From NCBI GenBank assembly GCA_020912385.1, contig CP087217.1, positions 992,001 to 1,056,000 of the forward strand: DNA of 64,000 bases, read 5' to 3'. Under the pieces are notes generated by a model. The model was given only the letters and a program-made list of their open reading frames with translations. It searched no databases and was not told where the DNA came from. The number at the start of each line of letters is the position of its first letter. Position 1 is the stretch's first letter. Shown here one piece after another: positions 20,953 through 30,926 of this stretch. Source of the stretch: Neofusicoccum parvum. Its lineage: Eukaryota; Ascomycota; Dothideomycetes; Botryosphaeriales; Botryosphaeriaceae. The position numbers and the translations under genes were made by a program.

Positions 20953-21045
20953 GACGTTTTGGCCCGCGTCAGGAGTCACCTGATGCTTTGGATGGATAGA
21001 AGAAGATAGAGGACCCTTGTTGTACTGAGTTCAGTAGTTCCTCAT

Positions 21046-21056
21046 TAATTTATATC
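21046..21056 (-). promoter_or_regulatory. TATA-like element of the secreted protein gene
   Basis: On the minus strand the sequence reads GGATATAAATT, about 95 nt before the start codon at 20952. The distance leaves room for a short leader. This is a pattern match only. Confidence 0.4.
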
Positions 21057-23423
21057 CGCTACATAATGATGAAGGGCCCCGGTAGTCCCTCATTCTGGCA
21101 TGGGTTTTCTTCAATGGTGAGGCCAACAAGAGCTCTAGCTTCCGCAGACCATATAATCTGTGCAATAATAATCATGCAGTATTTCGACGGAGGACAGGCT
21201 TGCTGTATGGTGTGTGGAGCTGTGCTATTGTATGGACTTTCTCCACTGGTACCGCTGACAAGGTTTCATGATACTATCGACTGAAAATGGTTTCGCCTCG
21301 CAATACCGAACATTCGAGCCTTCCCAAACTCAGGTCTCCAAGAACAACGCATCGGACCACTCATGCAAGCCTCCGTGAGGGAATTAATGATTCCCGGACT
21401 TCATAAACCACTTCTGTCCCAACCATTGAGATTTTTAACAATAGCTAACCATGTAGTCTGATTACTGTAGAGGTTGAACAAACATGTGCCGTAGGACGGA
21501 GACGTCATTCGTGAACCCCCAGTAGTATGTACCACGCAAGCGATGTTCCTGCAGGTAGGGAAGCGACAATGACACTGCCGCTGTAGTACGCCCGTTGCAG
21601 TTTCTTACAGTCCGTTTCACCCGGTAAGTTTAACGCAAACAATTCTCCCAAACTTCAAAGTCTCCTCTGGTTCCTCTCGCCTGCCATTGCTCTTGTGCAT
21701 ACTCCCTCGTCCCATTTCTCCTTGGGAGGAGCCAACCACTATCATTCTTTACATCCACAGGCTGACAGACCGTCAATTGACCCTCAAAGACAGAAACACA
21801 CACTAATCCAGCACTCTATAGCGTAGCTAGCATTCCCAATCAGGACACTCGACACGTGGCTCCGAATCTTCCAGCTATGCATGCCCTGAGAATCACACAA
21901 CAGTGCTACCCCGATGCTCACTGGGAGCACAGAGGTAATTAGTTGTTTGCGTTTCTCATATGATAGCCCTCAACGTACCCCGTCTCGGTATTCCTATGCT
22001 CGGGTTGTTTAGGAAGAAGGCTGACGAGGGGCACCTTCGCTCGGGAGCAGATGCTTATTGCTTATAACCCGATAGCTCACAAACACATCGGAAAGCAGTC
22101 CAATAGGCTCAATTCAGGAGTGGACGAGCTTTCTTGCAGCCCACGTCATTCTTGAGATGATTGTGGAGACTGGAAATTGCATCTTCACCGCCAATGCGCG
22201 ACCTCTGAAGGATGGGGGCAGTTTTGCGGGTTCGATGCTCCAGAGTCACCAGATCGTTGCAACAAGACGCAATTGTTCGGTGATGCTGGGCAGTAGCTTG
22301 GGAGTTGGAGCTTTCTGACGGAGAGTTGGTTCACCTATCAGCTTTTCGCAGCACCCTCTTTCTGACGCCAGGATTGGAGAAACTATATTGGTAAAGGGTA
22401 TCTTGAATCTGGACTTCAATAAATATGCCCCCGAGAAGTCCCTGCCAACTCAGAAATGGCTTGACAGAGGAGGGCTCGCAATAAAGCAGCACTTCCTCCG
22501 ACTACCAAAGCCAAACTAGGCCCAAACAGGCAACAACACCTTCACAACCACCACGACGGTTCCACTACAACCGCCCACAGACCACACGCACGGGAAGAAC
22601 TCACACATCACCGTTACACCCGCGGAACTCTCGTTTGATTCCCCATCCCACTCGAAATCAGAGAAGCAGCACCGTCAAGACACGCGGACACAATGGTGAT
22701 CCGACTCATGAATCATGAGCACACGCGCAGCGCCAATCGATAGCCGAATCTGTCACTCCCAGCGCCTCTCAGAGTAAGCTTTTGCGCCCCACAGCTGCAA
22801 CTTGCTTGTTTCACCGGCTCGAGCGCCCCTTGTTCCTAGCACACAGACCGTGCGACGGGTGCTCCATCTGCACACGAGCAGAAGCTTCTCCTGGGGGCCA
22901 CCACGCTGGCAGCCATCCTCCAATCCGCGCGCACCGGTTGGACCTCCCACGTCGTCAGCAGTCATCACAGCTCGTCAAAATCAAGTAAAAGAGTGGCCAT
23001 CAGCATCAGGCATGCCGACTCTCTGATTTGCTGTGTTTCACCGCGGATGGAGAGAGGGACGACGGCCACTGAACCTGCTTTCTGAAGCTTCCTCCAGCCT
23101 ACCAAAGTCCGGGGTGCCTACCGTGTTCTGTGTGAAAATGCACTCGCAGTTGACGGAATCTGCAAACTACACAACCGCGAAGCAGGCCTTGACCTCTTCG
23201 ACTGGTCACGCTGAGCCCTATCACCACCGCCACCACAACTGCACCGCCCAGCAACACCACCTTACCGGGTCGGCCCGCTCAGACCTCCCTCCCCGAGCCT
23301 ACGGGCCCACCCGTGGAATGAGTTGTGGAGACAGAAGCGCGGATGATTACTTCTCGAAAAGCGCAGCTACCACCCTCCTCAATGGCTATTGTATGCTGAC
23401 TATGCAGCCTTGCAACAGAGAGC

Positions 23424-23430
23424 CATAAAA
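23424..23430 (+). promoter_or_regulatory. TATA-like element of the CFEM gene
   Basis: CATAAAA lies about 90 nt upstream of the CFEM start codon at 23518, followed by a C/A-rich leader typical of well-expressed fungal genes. Pattern match only. Confidence 0.4.
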
Positions 23431-23517
23431 GCCACCTTCGGCCCAGTTCGAGAACACGTCCATCACCAACTCACATCCTCACCAGCTCTCGCATCTCAAC
23501 CAACCACCCCCGTCAAA

Positions 23518-23933
23518 ATGAAGTTCCTCTCTGCCCTCGCTATGACCGTCATGGTCACCTCCGCCGCAGCCTACACCTCGGCCGACATCCCCTCTTGCGC
23601 TGTACGTCAACCAGATCAACATTCAACATCCCTTCCCAACACCATCAATGAGTGAGAGCTCGCGGCTGACCCTCCTCACCTCTCCAGCAACCCTGCATCG
23701 CCAAGGCCGCCCCCGAGGTTGGCTGCAAGGCCGACGACCTGAAGTGCAAATGCTCCAAGTCCGACGAGCTGTCCCAGAAGGCGGCCAAGTGCGTCCTTGA
23801 CGCCTGCTCCACCGATGATGCCATGAGTGCGTTTCCCCTCACCGCCCATCTCCTCTCTCCAATTTGACTAATCCTGCTCTTCTACAACACAGAGACCGCC
23901 AAGGTGTCCGAGGAGGTCTGCAAGAGCCAGTAA
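23518..23933 (+). CDS. Small secreted CFEM-domain protein
   Basis: Exons 23518..23601, 23688..23826 and 23893..23933 give 87 aa. The signal peptide MKFLSALAMTVMVTSAAAY is followed directly by a CFEM domain starting IPSCAQPC. The eight cysteines are spaced C-x3-C-x9-C-x6-C-x-C-x12-C-x4-C-x15-C, the family pattern. An aspartate sits in the KADDLKC segment, where heme-binding CFEM proteins carry their axial ligand. No GPI-attachment tail is present, so the protein is expected to be released, as a soluble hemophore or an effector. Introns are 86 and 66 nt with GTACGT/GTGCGT donors and CAG acceptors. Confidence in the fold is high; the role is open. Confidence 0.9.
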
Positions 23934-24212
23934 ACGAAACCATCGACTCGTCTATGGCCCACCGAGATACGCGGATCTGACTGAAATATATAATCAATAA
24001 TCGAAACCTTTTGAGAACAAGCATGTGCAAGCGCTGCCATTGATGTTGCCGATTTCGATCCAACGCGCTGAACCCAAAAAGTCTCGACTACACAGCAGAT
24101 TCCCGGATTCGTAGATGCAGAGCAGACTTGATCAGTAATATTGTTACAGTATTATACAAACATTCACAAATTCTTTTGACGTCCTTAACTCCTGCAAAAG
24201 TCACTTACACTT

Positions 24213-25473
24213 CTACAACCCCACCGCCTCTTTCACCTCCTTTATCGTCACCGACGCGCTCTCCCTCGCCTTCCGTGCGCCCTCCTCCGCAACATCCTCC
24301 AGCACCGAATCCGCCTGTATCAGCTCCGCGTAACGATCCCTCATCGGCGCCAGCCGCCTGTCCACCACGTCCATCACTCTTTCTTTGAACGCGCGCATCG
24401 ATAAATCTTTGCAATCCTGCGCCAACTCATCACACGACGCCGGCGCACCCTCCTCGCCCGCCTCCAAGTAGAACATGATCTCCAGCAGATTCGACACGCC
24501 GGGCCGCCTGTCCGGTTCGTAGCTCACGCCCTCTATCGAGTCGGTCTTCGCGCCCTTGATCTTCTGGCGCACCTGCTCGCTCGACTCGTTCAGCAGGATG
24601 CGCGACTTCGGGTTCTCATCCGACTTGGCCATCTTCTTCTCGGGCCGGACCAGCGACATGACGCGGCGGGCGGGCGAGAGGATGGTGTCGGGCGGGAGCA
24701 GGACGGGTCGCTGGCCGACGGAGTGGTTGAAGGAGCCGGCGCACTGGCGTGCGAACTCGAGGTGCTGGGCCTGGTCTTCGCCGACGGGGACGTGGGTGGC
24801 GCGGTGGACGAGGATGTCGGCGGCTTGCAGGACCGGGTACGAGAACAGGCCGAGCTTGGGGTCTTTCTCGGCGGAGCTCTTGCTCTGGGGAGGCGGACCT
24901 CAGGTCAGCCTGCTGGTCTGGTGTGGGTGGGGTGAGGGGTGGGTGCAATTACCTTCCACTGGGTCATACGACCCAGGTAGCCCATTGAGGCCTGGCAGCT
25001 GAGAATCCACATCAGCTCCGCGTGGGCGGGCACCTACATGTCTTGAATCAACGTCCGGTTCATGGCGGGGCAGGCTTCGCTCCGGCAGTGTGACGCGCGC
25101 GTACAGCAGACTGGTTGAAGATGATGGAGCGCTTGGGGTCCAGGCCGACGGCCAGCAGGCTCGCCAGCATTTCCTTGCGCCACTGCCGCAGCTGCTCGGG
25201 CTGCTGCGTGCGCGTGATGGCGTGGAGGTCGACGATGGAGAAGATCAGGTTGGTGCTCGGCGCGGCATCGTTCTGCAGCTTGACCCACTGCTGCATGGCG
25301 CCCAGGTAGTTGCCCAGGTGCGGGATGCCGGTGGGCTGGATGCCCGAGAAAATGACCTGCGGGCGCGAGGCCGAGGCATTGGAGCACAGCGGGCGGCGGG
25401 GGCTACGCGGGCATGGTGTCGCAGCAGAACGCGCGCAGCGCGGGAGGCGGCGCGGCGCCAGGATCGAGGACAT
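24213..25473 (-). CDS. MSW1: Mitochondrial tryptophanyl-tRNA synthetase
   Basis: This class I synthetase charges mitochondrial tRNA-Trp. Exons 25473..25105, 25033..24953 and 24884..24213 give 373 aa. The start is [17 protein letters not shown], an Arg-rich presequence; the frame is open above it. The HIGH-type motif is [14 protein letters not shown] and the KMSKS motif is [16 protein letters not shown]. Other family blocks are [56 protein letters not shown] and the C-terminal helical segment. Splice junctions [13 protein letters not shown] and [14 protein letters not shown] restore conserved sequence, both phase 0. The gene diverges from RVS161 across 348 bp. Confidence 0.93.
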
Positions 25474-25821
25474 GGGGCGGAGGTGCAATGGTGTCGGAGG
25501 CCGGATGCAGCGCCACGGGAAGTCTTGTCGATCGGCGCGCAGCGTCATCCGCCAAGACGGGCGCCGGCTACGCTGCCAGCCCAAGTGCGCAGCCATACCT
25601 CTCACCTCCCACACAGCCACATCGCCAGTCCCGCGCCCGACCAGCCTGCGCGTCCCTTCGCCGCTCCCGCACCCCCTCGCCGCCGCTCGCACATATCCAC
25701 GCTCCCCGAGTACTTGCTATCGCGCGATCCCGACGCATCCACTTAGCCGCCCACAACAGCCCCTCAATCGCCTCCCGCACTCGGCGCAACACACCCACCA
25801 AAGTCACTCCAGGCCGCCAAC
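25474..25821. promoter_or_regulatory. Shared divergent promoter, MSW1 / RVS161
   Basis: 348 bp between start codons, very GC-rich with C-tracts near the RVS161 leader. No TATA box is evident. Role inferred from position. Confidence 0.45.
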
Positions 25822-26826
25822 ATGTCGTGGTCAGGTACGCCCAAGCGCTTCCGCCGCTGCCGCAGCAGGGCAGACTGACGCGCCTGCAGGCTTCAAGAAG
25901 GGCGTCAACCGGGCGACGACCCAGGTCATGATGAAGACAGGCCATGTCGAACGCACCAACGACCGCGACTTCGAGACCGAACTGCGCCGCTACCGTACCA
26001 TGGAAACCGCCGCCACCAAGCTGCAGAAAGAGGCAAAGGGCTATTTGGACTCTCTACGAGGTGGGTGGGCCGGCAGGCAGCAACGACGCCAGCTGAGCTG
26101 ACGGGGGAATACAGCTATGACCGCCTCGCAAATGCGCATTGCCGAAACGATTGACGCCTTCTACGGCGACGCGGGCGCGAGGGATGGCGTGAGCAGAAGC
26201 TACAAGGACGCTGTCGCCGACCTCGACGCCGAGACCATCAAGGCCTTGGACGGCCCCTACCGGTACGCACGCCCAAGGATGCCCAACTGCGCCCACGACT
26301 GACATCACCGCAGCACAACCGTTCTAGAGCCCATCTCACGATTCTGCGCCTACTTCCCTGAGATCAACGAATGTGCGTAGCAGCCCCTCATGGCTCTACC
26401 AAACTCTGCGCTAATACACACCCCTCCACAGGCATCAAGAAGCGCGGACACAAGCAGACCGACTACGACGCCATGCGCGCCAAAGTGCGCAAGCTGACGG
26501 ACAAGCCCGACAAGGACCCCACGAAGCTGCCGCGCGCCGAGAAGGACGAGCAGCTGGCCAAGGCGGCGTACGACCAGCTCAACGAGCAGCTCACCAACGA
26601 GATCCCCCAACTCATCGACCTGCGCGTCCCCTACCTCGACCCCTCGTTCGAGGCCCTCGTCAAGATCCAGCTGCGCTTCTGCGCCGAGGCCTACTCGCGC
26701 ATGGCCCAGGTCCAGCAGTACCTCGACGCCGACGTACGCGATCAATACGCCAGCGGCCAGCTGGATCAGCGTGTCGAGGAGGTGCTGCAGGAGATTCGGG
26801 AGCTGAGCATTGCCGGGACGGTGTAA
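25822..26826 (+). CDS. RVS161: BAR-domain amphiphysin-like protein (Rvs161/Hob3)
   Basis: This membrane-curving BAR protein acts in endocytosis and actin organisation, usually as a heterodimer with Rvs167. Exons 25822..25834, 25890..26060, 26115..26262, 26314..26372 and 26432..26826 give 261 aa, close to the yeast length. The first exon is 13 nt (MSWS then G|GFKKGVNRATTQVMMKTG). Family blocks are ERTNDRDFETELRRYRTME, TKLQKEAKGYLDSLR, DPTKLPRAEKD and VPYLDPSFEALVKIQLRFC. The protein is BAR-only with no SH3, as expected for Rvs161. All introns are short GT..AG and phases agree. Confidence 0.94.
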
Positions 26827-28354
26827 TTTTTCCTTCGCATCCCAAAGGACTACCTCCGGGAATCGGAGTGAAAACAAAAAAGAAGAAGACTCAGGTGTTG
26901 GTTCTTGTTTTAAGGCCGAGATGCATTCGGGAGGTGGACCCCCTTTTCGTACTTCTCCGCATTTCATCGATGCGGGAATTTCTCTGCGGCTTCCTGGCGT
27001 TGGTCGTCTTTATCGAAACAACAAGCTTAGATTATTTTGTAAAACCCCGCAAAGGCTTTGACCTTGGTTTTTGAATCTTACGTATTTCTTGGAACTCGCT
27101 GCGTATGTCAGGTTGAAACAACAAGGCTGCGTCATGGTGCTTGTGGTCGTCTATGCTGACTATGCTGAACGATCTTCTAATAGACATTATTGGCTTTCGA
27201 CGCGTACTTGTTGCGTCCGACTCATAAGCTATATTGCTAATTATCGACTGCAATTTGCTGCTGCCATGGTGTTCAGGTCAACCGGCTCCGCGCCTGATTG
27301 ACGTTACAAACATTTCGAAATGACACAAGCATTAAAAGATTTGCACGTCCAAGTCTGCCAGGGCCAACAGTGGAGCAAACCAATATAGCCGTCATACCGT
27401 CCCACTTGTAGAATAGCATGAGCACTATTCTCTTCCAATCTATGACAACACACCGCCACGATGTTGTAGATAAGGACAGGAGGTAAAGCTTGGTATCCAA
27501 CACGGCTTCTAGACTTTCGAGAAATTTCATGGTTTCTCCATAATCCGTTTCCGAGATGGCCATACTTTTTAATTTCATCCCAGCCTCCGTCCTAAATGAA
27601 GCAAGAGCCAGGATGATAAATACCTGTGATTCTTTTCTTATGCCAGTTTCAGTACAGGAGCAAGATAGCGTGGAGATCGTGGCCACCTACAATATAAGTT
27701 GGCTACCGTTCCCGATAAGTAGAAGCATTGAAAAACCTCTAAGCATCGGATACTAGTAGGGCGAGTAGTTGGTAGTATAAAATAGTTTCGAGAAAAAGAG
27801 GTCTTAGTGGCTTAAGGGCGAGACTTAGATCCGAAGAAACTTATCGATACCGTAGGCTTTCTCGGCTCTGATTCAATAGTGTAGTATAAAGCTTGACCGA
27901 GATGCTTTAGTTCTACTGCTTAGACGAGCTCTACACCGTTCGATGCGAAGCCCTGGATTTTATATAGAGTGTACGTACTTTGCTTTTGATCATTCTCTAC
28001 GCGTACTAGAGACGATTGTTTAATTGTTTCCAATGTTCTATAATATATAGTTGAGTCAAGAGGTGGGATCATAGCGTTGAGGGAGCATGGGCCGAATATC
28101 CCCGCGTCACCAATCAAGTCTCACGGAAATTTTTTTAAACCCCCAGTAGCCCGAAAGTAAATTCTGGTCCACCTTTTTTCTTTCCTCTTCACCAAACACC
28201 CTCCGAACTACACCGGCAACCTCCATTACCCAAAGGCCATCAACGGACACGGGGCACAAAAGGTTTCCCAATGCCCCTGTACGGGTCTGTGCAGAACAAA
28301 ACGAAACCAAAAAAAAGAATTCCTGGGGCCTCTGGGAGGTCCAAGTGTGACACT
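26827..28354. other. AT-rich gene-poor stretch
   Basis: This begins the gene-poor 26.8-30.9 kb block. From about 27550 to 28080 the sequence is rich in TA dinucleotides (TAGTA, TATAATATATAG), as in RIP-affected or decayed repeat DNA. One minus-strand open frame of about 137 codons at 27273..27686 begins with GTG just after a TAG acceptor-like site and includes WRCVVIDWKRIVLMLFYKWDG. It may be a remnant exon; I do not recognise it. No intact transposon was found. Confidence 0.4.
27273..27686 (-). pseudogene. Possible gene remnant, unrecognised
   Basis: The open frame has no ATG at its 5' end and is preceded by a TAG that could be a splice acceptor. The translation has protein-like stretches (SESQ-like turn, ISETDYGETMKFLESLE, WRCVVIDWKRIVLMLFYKW) but no domain I can name. 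It lies in TA-rich DNA, so a decayed exon is more likely than a live gene. Confidence is low. Confidence 0.2.
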
Positions 28355-28357
28355 TGG
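28341..28357. repeat. Palindrome at the 3' end of the tRNA-like element
   Basis: The sequence reads CCAAGTGT-G-ACACTTGG, two 8-bp arms around one base. It overlaps the last three bases of the tRNA-like element. A T-run (eight T on the minus strand) about 30 nt further downstream could be a Pol III terminator. Confidence 0.5.
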
Positions 28358-28495
28358 CAGTGCTGGGAATCGAACCCAGGTCGGAACGGAGTTGTCTTGC
28401 TTTACAGCCACAACGTTACGTGCTCTATGTAGGGGATTAGCCTTTGTTAAAGTATTTAGTAACCAAGGCAACTTACACCACTACACCACACCACC
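28355..28495 (-). ncRNA. tRNA-like Pol III element (possible intron-bearing or degenerate tRNA)
   Basis: On the minus strand a perfect B box (GGTTCGATTCC) sits in a T arm CTGGG-TTCGATT-CCCAG. An A-box match TGGTGTAGTGG lies near the 5' end. The ends can pair over seven positions (GGTGGTG with CACTGCC, two G-U), leaving an A discriminator. The 141-nt span is about 68 nt longer than a normal tRNA, and I could not find a sound D stem or anticodon arm. It may be a tRNA with a long intron, a tRNA pseudogene or the head of a SINE. A 17-bp near-palindrome (28341..28357) overlaps the 3' end. Confidence 0.4.
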
Positions 28496-30403
28496 GTCTC
28501 GTGCTTAATCAACTCAACTTTTAACATTATAATGAAGGAAATAATTCTCTCAACCAGTCGAGGTCGGTGAGTGCTGATCAAGTTCCGAGATAAACCTTCG
28601 GCAACAGCGAAGCTCAATACTTTTGTTACCATCGCAACGCTTGTTGGAAATTTACCTCGAAGTATTGATTGGGAAAATGGGCCTGTTATCACCAATAGTG
28701 CTTTCGATTTGTGGGTTTTTGGGTGCGCTGTCGCCGAAGGAGCCTCCATGGAACAGGCAGTCAATACCCGCATCCACGCTTCGTTTTCACAGCCCCTAAG
28801 CTCGGGTCAGAAAAGAGAAACCCATTCGTTCCTAAACATCATCGGGTTTAAGCCACGATACTGTGACTCGTTTGTGCTTTAAGAAGAGCCGTCATCCAAA
28901 CGACTGAGACGTTACGAGAAAGGCCCCTGGGTCGAGCGTCTTCTTGAAGCTTGAGATGACGCCGATACTTGTTTTTCATACTGATGATAATCTAGTGCCC
29001 CGCGGAAATAGTTCAGTCCGGACGACGTCTAATGAGAACAACAACGGCCGTCTAAAGACCGAGACGGAAATTAAGACAACTATAATGTACTGCATGCCCT
29101 CAAGCAAAGGATTTCTTTACTAATAATCAACACACCAATCTGCACACAGCCACTAACTACCATGAATACCCTAGGAAGAATAGTCTCACCTATCGCCGAC
29201 ACTATAGCCATTCCTCGAAGTTAATTAAATTGTTCACGACAACGTTGCGTCAAAGCTGACGCGCCGGCAGCGTTCTTATAGAGATATTCCAGCGCGTCGC
29301 CTGCTCGGAAATCACCAGCGGTGGCATGTCACGTACCGCAAACCTGCTCTCATTAGCTATCTGTCTAAATCTTTCTTATGAACACATTGGATTTACATCA
29401 CTGTGTCATGTCTCACGCAGTAAATCCGACTTCGCTAACAGCGTTCTGCAACCCTCACTCTAGGATACAAAGAACTCCGCCCTCACCAGCTTCACCCACA
29501 TCCACAATATGGAATAAATTACTCATGTCATTATAGTCAGTCAGACCGTGATCTTCGATCCAGATATCAGCCCGTATATGACAAGAGGCAGCTAAGAGGA
29601 GTTTCGGAGTCTATCTTCCATACCGTCGTGGAAGCTTTGAAGCATTTACCAAGATGGGCTTGACATTGCTTTCACTGTAAAGCTGCTCCTGGATGGCTGC
29701 TTCAACTACTCGAAGTGGTATGACACTTGTTGCGATACCACACAAAATGACCACATGTTGGCCTGAACTGTGTTGGTCGGCTTATTGCGAGATGCAGTCC
29801 TGCTTCAGAGGAACTCAGAACAGAGGGCTCTAGAACAACCAGGACGTCTCTTCGAGGCAGGCCGGCGTGCTCGATGACCATCTTCAATGCGTGTTTCTTG
29901 ACTCTGTACCAAACCCGATCCGTCCCTGAAGAACTCCAGACCGACAAGAGCTGCCAACTTGAAATCCTGCATTGTTGCACGCATGCCACTGATTCGATAT
30001 CAGGGTGAAGTGCCACCGGCATCTCCGCGGAGATTGGTAGCAGCTGCAGTTGATCTTGGCTGATCAATGGATTCCTGGACCGTTGAGGATAGCCCTCTGT
30101 CGCCGGCTAAATGTCCGGGTTCGCAACGGTGTTGATTCAGCATTAAGCGAGCATTGTGCCATAGCGGAACACCACACAACCACTTCAAAATAACTCCGGG
30201 CTCAGAAGTCTGTTCGCCTCCAAACTTTGCATGGGCGTTTGCAAGCCCTCAAACAACGTGATACCACACTTTGAGCTGATTCGACTAATGATTTCTCGAG
30301 ATTTTTGCGCTTTGAGGATATATTTTTTCTTGCTCTTTCCGCTTCCATCAACGAGCAGCGTCGAATTGGTCGTTCACACTTGCATGAGATATGCTCGTTT
30401 CCT
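28496..30403. other. Gene-poor stretch, no supported gene
   Basis: Short ORFs on both strands (for example 28571..28882 + and 29702..30067 -) lack proper starts, domains or signal peptides. Composition is mixed to AT-rich. No clear terminal repeats were recognised by eye. It may be decayed repeat DNA. Confidence 0.4.
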
Positions 30404-30522
30404 GCGTTGGTGGTTTAGTGGTAAAATTCATCGTTGCCACGTGACTGGATACCATCTGGGACCCCCCAGATGCTCCGGCCGCTAGTTTCGATGAGCCCCG
30501 GGTTCGATTCCCGGCCGACGCA
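30404..30522 (+). tRNA. tRNA-Gly(GCC) with a 48-nt intron
   Basis: Exons 30404..30439 and 30488..30522 fold into a 71-nt tRNA. The acceptor stem is GCGTTGG/CCGACGC with one G-U pair. The A box is TGGTTTAGTGG and the B box is GGTTCGATTCC. The anticodon stem is CATCG/CGATG with loop TTGCCA+T, so the anticodon is GCC. The intron 30440..30487 sits in the canonical place one base 3' of the anticodon. A TTTT terminator follows at 30527..30530. Clear assignment. Confidence 0.92.
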
Positions 30523-30926
30523 TCTCTTTTGCCTCTGGCATCTTCTGCAGGCGCCCAGCTTCCTTTTTGCATTCAAGGGGTTGCTCTTGGGAAACCATTT
30601 TGCTACCACAGACTTCTCCGTGGGCTAAACGGCGGATGGGAGCGTGGCGAACTTGACAAATCCAAGGCGAACACCTGATTCATAAAGTTCAGGAAAGTGT
30701 AGGACCCCGTTGTGATCTCATCAGACATGGTGCGGTTTCTGCTGGGGTAGGGAGAGGCGGGTCCGGCTAGGAAATTGCGACACCTGCCATGGTTGTCCGT
30801 GGGTGGGAAGGCTTTATAAACAGAGGCGCTCTCTCGGAGCGAGGTATGTATTACATAGTGAAACACTTTACAGAAAGAACTCATACCCTTCCACCTGGCC
30901 CACCTCATCGACTCCTTCTCTCCGCA
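30523..30926. other. Intergenic, tRNA-Gly 3' flank
   Basis: Contains the tRNA terminator and the 3' flank of the minus-strand hypothetical gene ending at 30927. No gene seen. Confidence 0.45.

Larger units (their letters stand above)
20953..23517. other. Long intergenic region (2.6 kb), no supported gene
   Basis: This lies between two divergent small secreted protein genes. Only short, composition-driven ORFs occur (for example 22753..22968 and 23033..23428). AT-rich on the left and C/A-rich on the right. It must contain promoters for both flanking genes. No transposon ends, tRNA or tandem repeats were recognised. Confidence 0.45.

Noticed and set aside
29702..30067. 121-codon minus-strand ORF in the gene-poor block
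   Set aside because: First codon is TTG, sequence not recognised, no splice context.
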